A DNA stretch of 64,000 nt from Zhuqueibacter pondensis (GTDB lineage: Bacteria; Zhuqueibacterota; Zhuqueibacteria; Zhuqueibacterales; Zhuqueibacteraceae). The stretch spans positions 1-64,000 of the forward strand of contig JAPDQK010000006.1 in NCBI GenBank assembly GCA_034505955.1. The letters run 5' to 3'. Numbering within the stretch: the stretch's first letter is position 1; each line of letters opens with the position of its first letter. The position numbers were made by a program, and so were the translations under genes. The notes below the pieces were generated by a model. The model saw nothing but the letters and a program-made list of their open reading frames with translations. It was not told where the DNA came from and ran no database searches. This document shows, piece by piece, positions 26,111 to 34,350 of this stretch.

Positions 26111-27010
26111 ATGAAGAAAAAAAGACGTAAAAAGTGGATGCTGCACAAATCGACCTCTGCGCCGCCGGAATCGCAACCCCAAGCCGTGCAGTCATTATTG
26201 GCGTCGCTAAAAAATCGGGACGAATTGACATTGATAACAGGCATCACTCCCGTAACAGAGATGGCGCTCAATAGAATCGGCATCTATAAATTCTGTGAAC
26301 TTGCGGCATGCACGCCGCAAAGTCTTGCTCGAGAATTGCAAGCGCAGGCAGGGATGAATGTTCCTGACACCGTCATTGCAAGCCAAGATTGGATCGGATC
26401 GGCGGAATTGCTGGCGCGCGAGCCGATCTCCTCGAACACCGTGGCAATTGCCTGCGAACCGGCAGAGAATACATCAGTGGCGCATGACCTGTCGGTTGCA
26501 AGCCTTCCGATCTCGAATGTTTCGGAAGAACCCGTGCAAACTATTGCGGGAACAGTGCACGAAGATGCCAGCGAATATGTGGCACCAGAGACACGATCAA
26601 CCGAAGCCAAACGACAGCTTGAAAAATCGACAACAGGACTCGGAAGCGATGGGCTGAATTTGCAGATTAGAAGCGCACGGTTTGAGCAATTTGCGACTTC
26701 CGAGACGCCAGCCGAGAATTTGCTGCGTGGTGAAATCAATTGTGAATTAATCGGATCAGAAACGCAGCTCCAGGCAGTTGCGAGCGCCATGCTCTGTACT
26801 CAAATTCATACCATCGATATGAGCACAGGCGACTGTGAACTTCTCGCTTTTAAAACAGAAGGTTTGCAGCCGGATCAGACCACTTATTGCTTGCAGCTTG
26901 TGTTCAATGTGCCGAAGGTCGGATGTTATCAATTACAAGCCGTGGCTTTTCTACTTGCTGACGATTCCAGGATTGCACTTTATCGGGGTCCAGTGTTGCG
27001 AGTCGTTTAG
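26111..27010 (+). CDS. Helix-hairpin-helix protein with beta-rich C-terminus
   Basis: A 299-aa protein. After a very basic start (K-K-K-R-R-K-K-W), residues ~38-100 match the helix-hairpin-helix type seen in DUF4332-like proteins: L-I-T-G-I-T-P-V-T-E-M-A-L-N-R-I-G-I-Y, then L-A-A-C-T-P-Q-S-L-A and Q-D-W-I-G-S-A. Such domains bind DNA or proteins. A low-complexity middle part leads to a ~100-residue beta-rich domain (C-E-L-L-A-F-K-T-E-G-L then G-C-Y-Q-L-Q-A-V-A-F-L-L). It sits between the stand-alone LIDxG gene and the lytic transglycosylase fusion. A DNA- or partner-recognition role is possible but unproven. Confidence 0.7.
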   Translation: MKKKRRKKWMLHKSTSAPPESQPQAVQSLLASLKNRDELTLITGITPVTEMALNRIGIYKFCELAACTPQSLARELQAQAGMNVPDTVIASQDWIGSAELLAREPISSNTVAIACEPAENTSVAHDLSVASLPISNVSEEPVQTIAGTVHEDASEYVAPETRSTEAKRQLEKSTTGLGSDGLNLQIRSARFEQFATSETPAENLLRGEINCELIGSETQLQAVASAMLCTQIHTIDMSTGDCELLAFKTEGLQPDQTTYCLQLVFNVPKVGCYQLQAVAFLLADDSRIALYRGPVLRVV

Positions 27011-27088
27011 TCGCTGAATTTTGCACAGGATAAGATATTCCTTTCACATTTTCTCCACCACTCACAGGGTAAACTCCCAAAGCAAGCC

Positions 27089-28516
27089 ATGACGAACATT
27101 GATCCGAAAACCTGGCGTGCGGCGCGTCGTGCGCTGGAAAAAGCCCTGGCGCTCCATCTTGATGACCCGAATGTGTCGCTCATCGATCTCGGATTCCGCA
27201 CGCGCTCTTCGGCGCAGCATCGCCTCGAACCGGAGCTGACCGTACGAGTTCATGTTTGTCGAAAATTGTATGGGCACGCTTTCCAAGACTTTGCTACGGA
27301 AGAACCCGACCGCGTAATCGAGGCGCAACGGATCGGCTTTGCCGTGGACATTCCGGAAGCCGACTATCATTTGCAGTTACCACAACCTGCGCCGGTCCGT
27401 GCAGCAACCCAAGTGGTGATTCCTCACCTTGGCATGCGCGTGATCAAATCCGGCACCGGGGCAACTGCGGGAATCATCACAGGTATTTTGGGCTATTCGA
27501 TACGGCGTGATGGCGACAGCAAACACCTCATCGGTCCGCTTGTTCACATCGCGTCAGATGAGGAATATGAAAAAACTCCTGCAGCGGACGATTCCGACGC
27601 TTGGTGGCTGGAATGCTCAACCAGGCGCGCCGTGGCACTGCATATTGCCGGCAGCAATCACCCGAATTTCGGATTGGCACTTTCCACACCCGAAATACTG
27701 AACGCTCCGGAGGTGAACACCGTCATGAAATCGACACCACCTGCTGAAGCGGTGGATACGTGCCCTCCTGCCTCGCCAGAACAGTTGGAAACAACTGTAG
27801 CGGGAAGCATTGGAGCATTATTTTCACGTCTTGCCGCAAACTTGTTTTCTCCCATCTTGCAAGCCGGTTTGCTGATGGTGATGGGAATTTTGATCATGGG
27901 ATTCAACCAGCATTTGTTGAAAGCTCATCGCCAACAGCAAGAGAAAACCGATCAACTGAAATTCCAATTGCAGCATCTTGAAACCGCGGTACGAGTTGAC
28001 AGCTTGCGCCAGCAGCAAATTCGAAGAGTGCTGTCGATCATCAACCGTTTCAATCCCGTGATGACAGAGGAGTTGAAGGCTGATGTCGCGGCTGAAATCT
28101 ACGAAATGAGCCTTAAGTATCGTGAGCTCACGGTGGAATTGATTTGTGCGACAATCACACACGAGACCGGACGTACCTGGAGTCCGGAGGCGATCTCTCA
28201 TGCCGGCGCCATGGGGCTGATGCAAATCTTGCCGACCACCGGCATGTTTTTGGCGCGCGAAGAAGGCCTCACCTGGACATCGGCGGAAGAAATGCTGTTC
28301 AATCCAATTCTCAATATTCGTTTCGGTTGTCGCTATCTCGCCATGTTGGTTACGGATTATGGCATGGAAGCGGGGCTGGCTGCTTACAATGGTGGAGAAA
28401 AACAGGCACGATTGTGGTTGCGGGGCAGGACGGCCAATGCCCTGCTGCACAAGGAAACAGCGTATTATGTTCCGGCCATCTTGAAGATTTACAAGGAATA
28501 TCGAAATCTACTGTGA
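27089..28516 (+). CDS. LIDxG domain - degenerate protease - TM - lytic transglycosylase fusion
   Basis: A 475-aa protein with four parts. Residues 8-95 are the LIDxG domain. Residues 112-210 align to the C-terminal barrel of the 24760 protease (M-R-V-I-K-S-G, then W-W-L-E-C-S-T-R-R-A-V-A-L-H-I-A-G-S-N). The half with His and Asp is missing, and the active-site loop is D-D-S-D-A rather than G-D-S-G-S, so it is a pseudoprotease. One membrane helix lies at 255-273, followed by a coiled coil. Residues 345-470 are an SLT transglycosylase with catalytic Glu359 (T-H-E-T-G-R), G-A-M-G-L-M-Q-I-L-P and A-A-Y-N-G-G. It would sense in the cytoplasm and cut peptidoglycan in the periplasm. Confidence 0.85.
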   Translation: MTNIDPKTWRAARRALEKALALHLDDPNVSLIDLGFRTRSSAQHRLEPELTVRVHVCRKLYGHAFQDFATEEPDRVIEAQRIGFAVDIPEADYHLQLPQPAPVRAATQVVIPHLGMRVIKSGTGATAGIITGILGYSIRRDGDSKHLIGPLVHIASDEEYEKTPAADDSDAWWLECSTRRAVALHIAGSNHPNFGLALSTPEILNAPEVNTVMKSTPPAEAVDTCPPASPEQLETTVAGSIGALFSRLAANLFSPILQAGLLMVMGILIMGFNQHLLKAHRQQQEKTDQLKFQLQHLETAVRVDSLRQQQIRRVLSIINRFNPVMTEELKADVAAEIYEMSLKYRELTVELICATITHETGRTWSPEAISHAGAMGLMQILPTTGMFLAREEGLTWTSAEEMLFNPILNIRFGCRYLAMLVTDYGMEAGLAAYNGGEKQARLWLRGRTANALLHKETAYYVPAILKIYKEYRNLL

Positions 28517-28562
28517 GCACGAGTGAATGTGTCAGTGTTCCGATCAATATCGCTCCGAATGT

Positions 28563-31529
28563 TCAACCGGGAAAGGAATAAAACGACGGCAACCCCGCTT
28601 CGCGCTCCCAGTTATCGATCATTCGGCGCGTCCGGCCCAGCAGTTTCTCGAGTTCTTTATTCAACTCCTCCATCCTGCCGAGTTTTTCATCTTTATACCA
28701 CGTGTGCAGAGCTTTTTGCATGGCGACAATGGTTTGCTTCGCCAGTTTTTCCCGGCGATCTTGCGGAAACAAGGAGGCTTTGCTGTCGATGTAGGTTTTG
28801 ATGTATTCGTAGCAATTTTCACAGGATTCTCCCCACAGGGTGAGCCGGCCGGATTGCAAAGCCGGCTCAACATTGCCGGCGCGCAGCAGCTCCCGGCACT
28901 TCACGAGCAGATTATTCATTTCAGCGCCGGTCGCCGATTCGATGGCCTCCCACATCGGAATTTCCTCGGTAACAAAAATCTCACGGTAACTTTGCTGAAT
29001 TTTTTCGGGAAGATCGCTCAATCGAATGGTATCACCGGCGGTGTTGATGTAAACTTTCCCCACGATATTCTGCAGTTCGCGAATGTTTCCGGGCCAGTCA
29101 TAGAAGATCATGGCCAGCAAGGCGTCTTCAGTGAGACGCTTGGCGCGGCCGTGCTTTTCACCGAACTGAACCGAAAAATAGTGAACGAGATGGGGAATTT
29201 CCTCTCTTCTTTCCCGAAGTGGCGGCAAATGAATATTGGCAACATCGAGCCGGAAATACAAATCATTGCGAAATTGTTCTCGCCGCATCAGCTCCTGCAA
29301 GTCGCGATTGGTGGCGGCAATCACCCGCACGTCGACAGGAATCGTTTTGGAGCTGCCGAGTCGTTGGATTTTTTTCTCCTGCAGCACACGCAGCAGTTTC
29401 ACCTGTACCTCGGGCTTGAGATCGCCGATTTCATCCAGGAAAATGGTTCCGCCATTCGCCTGCTCGAAGGCTCCGATATGATCGGAAATGGCGTTGGTAA
29501 AGGCGCCTTTGACGTGACCAAAAAGCTCACTTTCCATCAAAGTATCCGGAATCGCGGCGCAATTGAGAATGACGAATGGGCCGTTCTTGCGATTGCTGTG
29601 GTGGCGCAACGCCTGCGCCACCAGCTCCTTGCCCGTGCCGGTTTCTCCGGTGATCAAAACCGTAATGTCATGCCCGCCGATGCGGCTGATTTGGGCAAGC
29701 ACCTCCTGCATCGGCGTTGTGACCGTTTCACCACCCAACCGGCTGGGGGCAGGAGCAGTGACCATGTCGAATGCCGAATCATAATGATAAGGAACCTTTG
29801 CTCTCTGAACGAACATTTTGTAGGCTTCCATCACGCGCTTCACTTCCTCAAACTTTTTTTGAGGAGATGGCGGCGGCACACGCTCTACTTTTTTCTCGCC
29901 TCCCACCAGACCCTTGTAAACCGCGATTTGTGAAGCCAATGCCTCTTTTTCCGCCTCGAGCATTTGTTTCTCGGCGCGGTGACGATCCAGCTCATTTTTC
30001 AATTGCTCCTGGATGATCTGCATTTTCAGCAGCGGCGTCGCAAAAACTTCCGGCTGGTGCACGGAAGGATGATTCAAAATTCTTTCGATCTCGGAGACAA
30101 AGAAGGCCACGGTTTTATATTGTTCATCCCGTTCACTGATTTTGGTATTGAGCAGGTCGATATGTGCCAGTTTGTCTTTAATGTCATTTTCCAGCTTGCG
30201 CACCTCGCGGTTGAGAATCTTGACCCGCAGGGACTTCTCATAAAACGAAATCGTCAGAAACAGCAGCACGATCGTGCTGTTGATTTTCAGCATCGCCGGT
30301 GCAATGTGCAAGCCTTTGAATAAGAAAAAATAGGCCCACAAATTGAATGCGAAAATGATCAAGCCAAGGAATATCCAGCCGTATATCGTTTCCCATGTTT
30401 TATTGATCCTGCCGGCAAGCATCAACCCAACACTCAGCAGCAGCGCAAGAAAAAGCACGACTCCGGCATCCACATACCATGGCAACTGCCACAGCGCATC
30501 GCCGTTGAGAAAATTACTGATCGCGGTGGCCTGCAATCCCATGCCAGGGAAGTTTGGCGTAAACACCGTGGAATACACATCCACGCCGGTTTCAATCGAG
30601 CCGACGATCACAATCTTGCCGGTAAAATCATTCAAAGGCACGCGCGGCGCTTTTTTCTCTTCCAGATCTTGCAGGGCCTTGCGGATCTGCAAAACAGAAT
30701 AGGATTTGAAAGTTCCCAGCTCACCATAAAGATTGAGCAGCATCTGGCCGCGCCGGTTAATGGGTATGGTAAGAGCTTTTTGCGGAGTCTGAAATTCGAG
30801 ATGATAGCCCCAAAAATTTTTCTTGATGTGAATACTGTCAAGTGGCGCGTGCAAATATTCACCCAGCGCAACGAGACTCAAGGCTGGATAAATGAGATCG
30901 CGATGTTGGAAAAACAGGGGAATGCGGCGTGTTCTGCCATCCGGGTCTGAAAATACGGAAATCAGTCCAGCCTTGTCGAAGTTTGTCAGGAAAAAAGGAT
31001 GGGGAAACCTTGCCGAATCGCCGCGAACAAATTTTAAATCCGCCTCGTTTCTTGGTCGTACCGAATATTTGGCATACGCAGGTTCGGACGAGGGCGCAAG
31101 CGTTCTCTCGCCCGTCGCATGATCATCCCACCAGCCAAAATGCATTGTGTGTATGACATTTCCAAATTCTTTTGTGACGTTGACTAATTCTGCATCGGCT
31201 TCACGAATCCCTTCGTCCAGAAAAAGAAAATCAAAAATGAAAACTCTGGGGCCGTAATGGCTCAGGGCGCGGACAGTCTGCGCACAATATTGCCGCAATG
31301 GCAGGGCATGCAATTCGGAGGTGGTTTGATCATCGACGGTGATCAAAATAATTTCGGAGCTTGGCTTGCGCGTTTTGCTGGATTTTTGCATAAAATCCAA
31401 AAACTGCAGCTCGAAGGCCTCCAAAAAGCCCAGGGTGTGAAAGAGCAGCAACGGCAAAAATATCGAGCAGGCGCCCAGCGCAATTTTCACCCCCCAGCGC
31501 CGTTTTTTAAGTCTGGACTCTGACATCAT
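28563..31529 (-). CDS. CHASE2-domain sigma-54-type AAA+ regulator
   Basis: About 988 aa. An N-terminal membrane helix and an extracytoplasmic CHASE2 sensor domain (I-I-L-I-T-V-D-D-Q-T) are followed by three membrane helices, a coiled coil and an AAA+ domain. The AAA+ domain has Walker A G-E-T-G-T-G-K-E, Walker B G-G-T-I-F-L-D-E-I-G-D-L and R-finger region F-R-N-D-L-Y-F-R-L. The loop that touches sigma-54 reads G-A-F-T-N-A instead of G-A-F-T-G-A. The ~150-residue tail ends in a possible small HTH (K-L-L-G-R-T-R-R-M-I-D-N-W). GAGGA precedes the ATG pair at 31529/31526; the frame opens with TTG at 31547. It is convergent with the transglycosylase gene, 46 bp apart. Confidence 0.85.
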   Translation of the reverse strand: MMSESRLKKRRWGVKIALGACSIFLPLLLFHTLGFLEAFELQFLDFMQKSSKTRKPSSEIILITVDDQTTSELHALPLRQYCAQTVRALSHYGPRVFIFDFLFLDEGIREADAELVNVTKEFGNVIHTMHFGWWDDHATGERTLAPSSEPAYAKYSVRPRNEADLKFVRGDSARFPHPFFLTNFDKAGLISVFSDPDGRTRRIPLFFQHRDLIYPALSLVALGEYLHAPLDSIHIKKNFWGYHLEFQTPQKALTIPINRRGQMLLNLYGELGTFKSYSVLQIRKALQDLEEKKAPRVPLNDFTGKIVIVGSIETGVDVYSTVFTPNFPGMGLQATAISNFLNGDALWQLPWYVDAGVVLFLALLLSVGLMLAGRINKTWETIYGWIFLGLIIFAFNLWAYFFLFKGLHIAPAMLKINSTIVLLFLTISFYEKSLRVKILNREVRKLENDIKDKLAHIDLLNTKISERDEQYKTVAFFVSEIERILNHPSVHQPEVFATPLLKMQIIQEQLKNELDRHRAEKQMLEAEKEALASQIAVYKGLVGGEKKVERVPPPSPQKKFEEVKRVMEAYKMFVQRAKVPYHYDSAFDMVTAPAPSRLGGETVTTPMQEVLAQISRIGGHDITVLITGETGTGKELVAQALRHHSNRKNGPFVILNCAAIPDTLMESELFGHVKGAFTNAISDHIGAFEQANGGTIFLDEIGDLKPEVQVKLLRVLQEKKIQRLGSSKTIPVDVRVIAATNRDLQELMRREQFRNDLYFRLDVANIHLPPLRERREEIPHLVHYFSVQFGEKHGRAKRLTEDALLAMIFYDWPGNIRELQNIVGKVYINTAGDTIRLSDLPEKIQQSYREIFVTEEIPMWEAIESATGAEMNNLLVKCRELLRAGNVEPALQSGRLTLWGESCENCYEYIKTYIDSKASLFPQDRREKLAKQTIVAMQKALHTWYKDEKLGRMEELNKELEKLLGRTRRMIDNWEREAGLPSFYSFPG

Positions 31530-31567
31530 TTCCTCAAAAATGTGCAAGTCGCGGACTCTTTTGCTGC

Positions 31568-31735
31568 TTATTTTTTGGGCCCTGTGGACGTCGTCGGTCC
31601 GCCCGTCTCATTGATGACGGTCGATTTATCTTTCCGCGGCTGTTTGGAAAGTTTTGAACCGGCGATCTTCCCGCCTCTTTTTTTAGAAGCGCGAACAGAA
31701 CGCGCAGATCGCTTGCCGGCAGTGACGGATTTCAT
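31568..31735 (-). CDS. Small basic protein, 55 aa
   Basis: A 55-codon frame starts with ATG at 31735, five bases after a perfect AGGAGGA. The product is very rich in Lys, Arg, Ser, Gly and Thr (starts M-K-S-V-T-A-G-K-R-S, ends T-S-T-G-P-K-K). It has no hydrophobic segment and is probably disordered. It lies between the zf-HC2 gene and the CHASE2 regulator, 38 bases before the latter, in the same direction. The composition recalls small nucleic-acid-binding proteins, but no family can be named. The strong ribosome site and its place in a tight unit make it a credible gene. Confidence 0.65.
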   Translation of the reverse strand: MKSVTAGKRSARSVRASKKRGGKIAGSKLSKQPRKDKSTVINETGGPTTSTGPKK

Positions 31736-31913
31736 GGTATCCTCCTTGGTTTGCGATCAATTTGACTGCTTGGATTGAATTTTTTGCCCAATACAGACAA
31801 CAAAAAATGGTATAATTTTCTCAAAAAATCCAGTGTTTTTTTGCATGACGGAAAAGTAATGGCCGGTCCTTGAGAAGCGCGGGATAACCATTCCGATTGA
31901 TCTCCCGGCACCG

Positions 31914-32138
31914 TCAGAGGGAAAATTGAGACCAGGGCATCGCGTGATGTGCTCGTCCGATTGGCATGCTTGTCTGGTCGAGATGTTGATTGAATGCACC
32001 AATGAAGCTTTCGAAGCAAAAGTCACAATCACCAAGATGTTGCTCGATAATCTCCTTTTCCTCGGCGCCTGCGGCTCCAGTCAGATAGGAAAGGAATTCC
32101 AAGCTGCCAAGACAATTTTCACGAGACCGCTTTTCCAT
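31914..32138 (-). CDS. Short zf-HC2 anti-sigma-like protein without membrane anchor
   Basis: A 74-aa protein with the zinc-binding pattern of anti-sigma factors: a cysteine in R-E-N-C-L-G-S-L, then H-L-G-D-C-D-F-C. It resembles the zinc finger of the protein at 16593 (H-L-S-E-C-K-F-C) but stops about 30 residues later without a membrane helix. GGAGG lies seven bases before the ATG at 32138; the frame is open to 32204. It follows the sigma factor gene at 32485-33270 and is a likely soluble regulator of it. The missing membrane and TPR parts could reflect truncation or a soluble redox/zinc-sensing type. Confidence 0.7.
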   Translation of the reverse strand: MEKRSRENCLGSLEFLSYLTGAAGAEEKEIIEQHLGDCDFCFESFIGAFNQHLDQTSMPIGRAHHAMPWSQFSL

Positions 32139-32260
32139 GTACTTGCCTCCGCATGACAGATGATCGAAATGATATCCTTGTTGAGGATTAGTTTGTAATG
32201 CCATTGCGAGTGGTAGATGGCTGATGTGCCATTCTTTCGGTCAGAAACACACCACCTGAA

Positions 32261-32332
32261 TGTCATTCCGCAAGGAATCTTCCAGCGTACTGGCACTGTA
32301 CTCATGCGGGGGAAGATGCTTACAGCATGACA
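32261..32332. repeat. Dispersed intergenic repeat, copy 3
   Basis: It starts TGTCATTCCGCAAGGAATC and ends GCATGACA. The inner GGGGAAGATGCTTACAGC also occurs at 56176. It lies in the 346-bp gap between the zf-HC2 gene and the sigma factor gene, which holds no other visible feature. Confidence 0.6.
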
Positions 32333-32484
32333 AAGGAGAGCGTTTCTTGGGAGCGCTTCTCAGCCTGCGGCCGCAGGCAATCTCATAAAAACCAGGAGAC
32401 TGCGTCCGCTGGATTGCTTCGGCAAAAAAGTGCCTCGCAATGACTGCAATTTCAACCCGAGTAGATACACCTTCAGTTTAAACT

Positions 32485-33270
32485 CTAACAGAGCGCAAAT
32501 TCCTGCAAATCCCAAAGCCTTTTTGCCTGCCTTGCTGTCGGTTTTTTCGTCCCTTTGGTTTTCGGACTCTTGGGCCGGCTGTTTCCTTGCCGCAGCCAAT
32601 GGCGGATTCGATCGGTGGTATTGCCGACCCCTCTCGCGCTGAGGCCAAGTCCCTTGATGCGGGCAATTTCATGATCGTGATAGCCATAGAGAAAATGCAG
32701 CTTGAAAATGATGAAATTGCGGTTCACGTTGGCGTCACGGAATGCCAGACGCAAACTCGCACGAACCATTTGTTCGAACACCTTGCATTCTACGGACTGA
32801 GCTGCCAAATCAACCAGCCTGGAAGATTTCCATCCACACCCAGCAATCTGTTTATTGCACTTTTCCTCGAACGCCTCCAGGGATTGCAATTTCTGCATGG
32901 CGTATTTCCGCCGATAAGTACGCATTTGATTGCTGACGACACGAAGCGCGATGATGCGCAGATAGGCAAAGATGGAGTTTTCGTGGCGACACTTGAACCT
33001 CCGCAACACTCGACAGTTGTTTTGAAAAAGCCGGCAGTAAGTCTCACCAACCGCATCCTCGATCATGGCTTGAATGTCTTCATAGCCTGCAGTGGTCATT
33101 TTTTTGTAGAGCGCGCTGGTAACCGCCTGGCGAATCACCGAATCATAGCGGGCCATAAATTCACGCGCCACAGCCCGGCACTGCGGGTTTGCCACAAGTA
33201 AATGAATTAGCTCCTCGTGTGGGAGTTGTGCAATGGGGCAATTCCCGGAAAACTTTTTCGTATCCACCAT
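32485..33270 (-). CDS. Sigma-70-family (ECF-like) sigma factor
   Basis: About 261 aa from the first ATG. Region 2 includes I-E-D-A-V-G-E-T-Y-C-R-L-F and A-Y-L-R-I-I-A-L-R-V-V-S-N-Q, which match the core-binding and -10-melting parts of ECF sigma factors and align with the 15690 protein. The C-terminal half is less typical: region 4 carries L-Y-G-Y-H-D-H-E-I-A-R-I-K-G-L-G-L-S-A-R-G-V and then a very basic tail (S-P-K-T-K-G-T-K-K-P-T-A-R-Q-A-K-R). The frame is open with a TTG start to 33366. It heads the convergent second set and is probably controlled by the zf-HC2 protein. Confidence 0.72.
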   Translation of the reverse strand: MVDTKKFSGNCPIAQLPHEELIHLLVANPQCRAVAREFMARYDSVIRQAVTSALYKKMTTAGYEDIQAMIEDAVGETYCRLFQNNCRVLRRFKCRHENSIFAYLRIIALRVVSNQMRTYRRKYAMQKLQSLEAFEEKCNKQIAGCGWKSSRLVDLAAQSVECKVFEQMVRASLRLAFRDANVNRNFIIFKLHFLYGYHDHEIARIKGLGLSARGVGNTTDRIRHWLRQGNSRPKSPKTKGTKKPTARQAKRLWDLQEFALC

Positions 33271-33495
33271 CCCTTCGCTCTCATTTTTAAGAAAACGAAT
33301 GCAGACAGAGCTGTTGTGGATCAAGAAGAATTTCTTCTCTACTCTGGATATTCTCTCTATACTCAAACAGTATTCCAGTTTATACGCGAGAAAACGTCAA
33401 CGTAAAAACAGTTGCTTAGCCTCTCAAAGCCGGCTTTTGACCATCCTGTGGCATTTCGGCAACAAATTCATTTCCAATAAATTATTTGTATAAAA

Positions 33496-33569
33496 ATAGA
33501 CTGACCCAAATTCCCATGATTTTTCAAATGCTTAGAGACGTTCTTCCATGACCTAAAAAATCAGTCTAT
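33496..33569. repeat. Inverted repeat ATAGACTGA / TCAGTCTAT
   Basis: ATAGACTGA (33496-33504) and its exact inverse TCAGTCTAT (33561-33569) are separated by 56 bases, upstream of the 32485-33270 sigma gene. Each arm contains GTCTAT, the hexamer used as -10 in the ECF-like promoters, but no GGGAAA stands at the right distance. It could be a paired operator or the end of a small element. Confidence 0.35.
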
Positions 33570-33867
33570 ACGATTTTGGAAATTTCTATTATCTGGCATT
33601 TCCAAGTTTCCAAAGATGAGCAAGATTATAAAGTGCCCACAGAAGACACAGTTGCAGTTTTTGAAAGGCCGGTTGCTGGATTCTTAAAAATGAGATTAAT
33701 TTGGACCATTTGTGCAAAAGTGAGACGAGTTTATCAGTTTTGCGACAATTTCAAATGTGGAAGTGGCATAACTTCAATATTTTGAATCCAGATCACGGCA
33801 TGCTATTTGCAGAATGGGAATATTGAAAAGAAAATTTGGTTCGTGGCTCTTAATATCTGGTTTTTCT
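33570..33867. other. AT-rich stretch without a recognisable gene
   Basis: The sequence is AT-rich. Only short frames are open in it, none with a ribosome site or recognisable protein. It leads into the structured RNA candidate at 33868. Confidence 0.5.
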
Positions 33868-33996
33868 CAGCGTGTAAGTCGGCAGACCATGAATAAGGTT
33901 GGTCGGCGGATCGTCCCCGCCCGCTGGGACAGAAAACTGCGTTTACGGAAATGCGCTGATCAAAACCCTGGGTTGCACCCCAGGGTTTTTTATTTA
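33868..33996 (+). ncRNA. Candidate structured RNA ending in a terminator
   Basis: CAGCG (33868) can close with CGCTG (33954-33958). Inside are GACC/GGTC (33885/33901), GTCCC/GGGAC (33913/33926) and GCGTTT/AAATGC (33939/33949). A strong terminator follows directly. There is no protein-coding frame that would use this terminator. I cannot match the shape to a known riboswitch or small RNA; a promoter was not clear. Confidence 0.4.
33962..33995 (+). terminator. Strong intrinsic terminator
   Basis: AAAACCCTGGG (33962-33972) pairs perfectly over 11 bp with CCCAGGGTTTT (33979-33989), with a six-base loop and a T-rich tail. The + direction has no gene upstream back to the divergent sigma gene, so it probably ends a non-coding transcript. 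Confidence 0.75.
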
Positions 33997-34244
33997 CTCC
34001 TTCCGGCTGGCCAATCGCTTCCCGTCCTTTACTTGTTGAATAGCTGATAAATTCCTCAATTAGCTCAACAAAAGATAATGCCTCGGATCACATACCCCTG
34101 TCATGCCTGCCCTGGGCTGTGACGCAGTTTCATCTGCACGAGCATTGTCCCACATACTTTGGATGATTCTTTACACAGAATGACATTCATGGAGATTATG
34201 CATTACGCAGCAAATGAGGCGTCAAAACAAAATCTTTATTTCAC

Positions 34245-34273
34245 TTGAACATTTGGAGATTTTTTGCCATATT
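34245..34273 (+). promoter_or_regulatory. Possible promoter of the NlpC/P60 gene
   Basis: TTGAAC (34245-34250), 17 bases, CATATT (34268-34273), about 78 bp before the start codon. The -10 is not ideal. The rest of 33997-34244 shows only fragments of the TGTCATTC repeat (AGAATGACATTC near 34180). Confidence 0.4.
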
Positions 34274-34350
34274 GGCTATATCAAAGAATTAGTCCGTGCT
34301 CCGTTTGTGATTTTGCTGATACTGTAATCTCTATAAAAGGAGGAAAATGG

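Noticed and set aside
28527..29933. 468-codon plus-strand frame opposite the CHASE2-AAA+ gene
   Set aside because: Antisense shadow: the minus strand has Walker A/B and other AAA+ motifs, and the plus frame has none.
32285..32310. Possible sigma-54 promoter (TGGCAC near the AAA+ set)
   Set aside because: The GG to GC distance is 12 instead of 10 and the site lies inside a dispersed repeat.
33496..33569. ECF promoter for the second sigma gene using GTCTAT
   Set aside because: GTCTAT is present in both directions, but no GGGAAA-like -35 stands 16 bases upstream.
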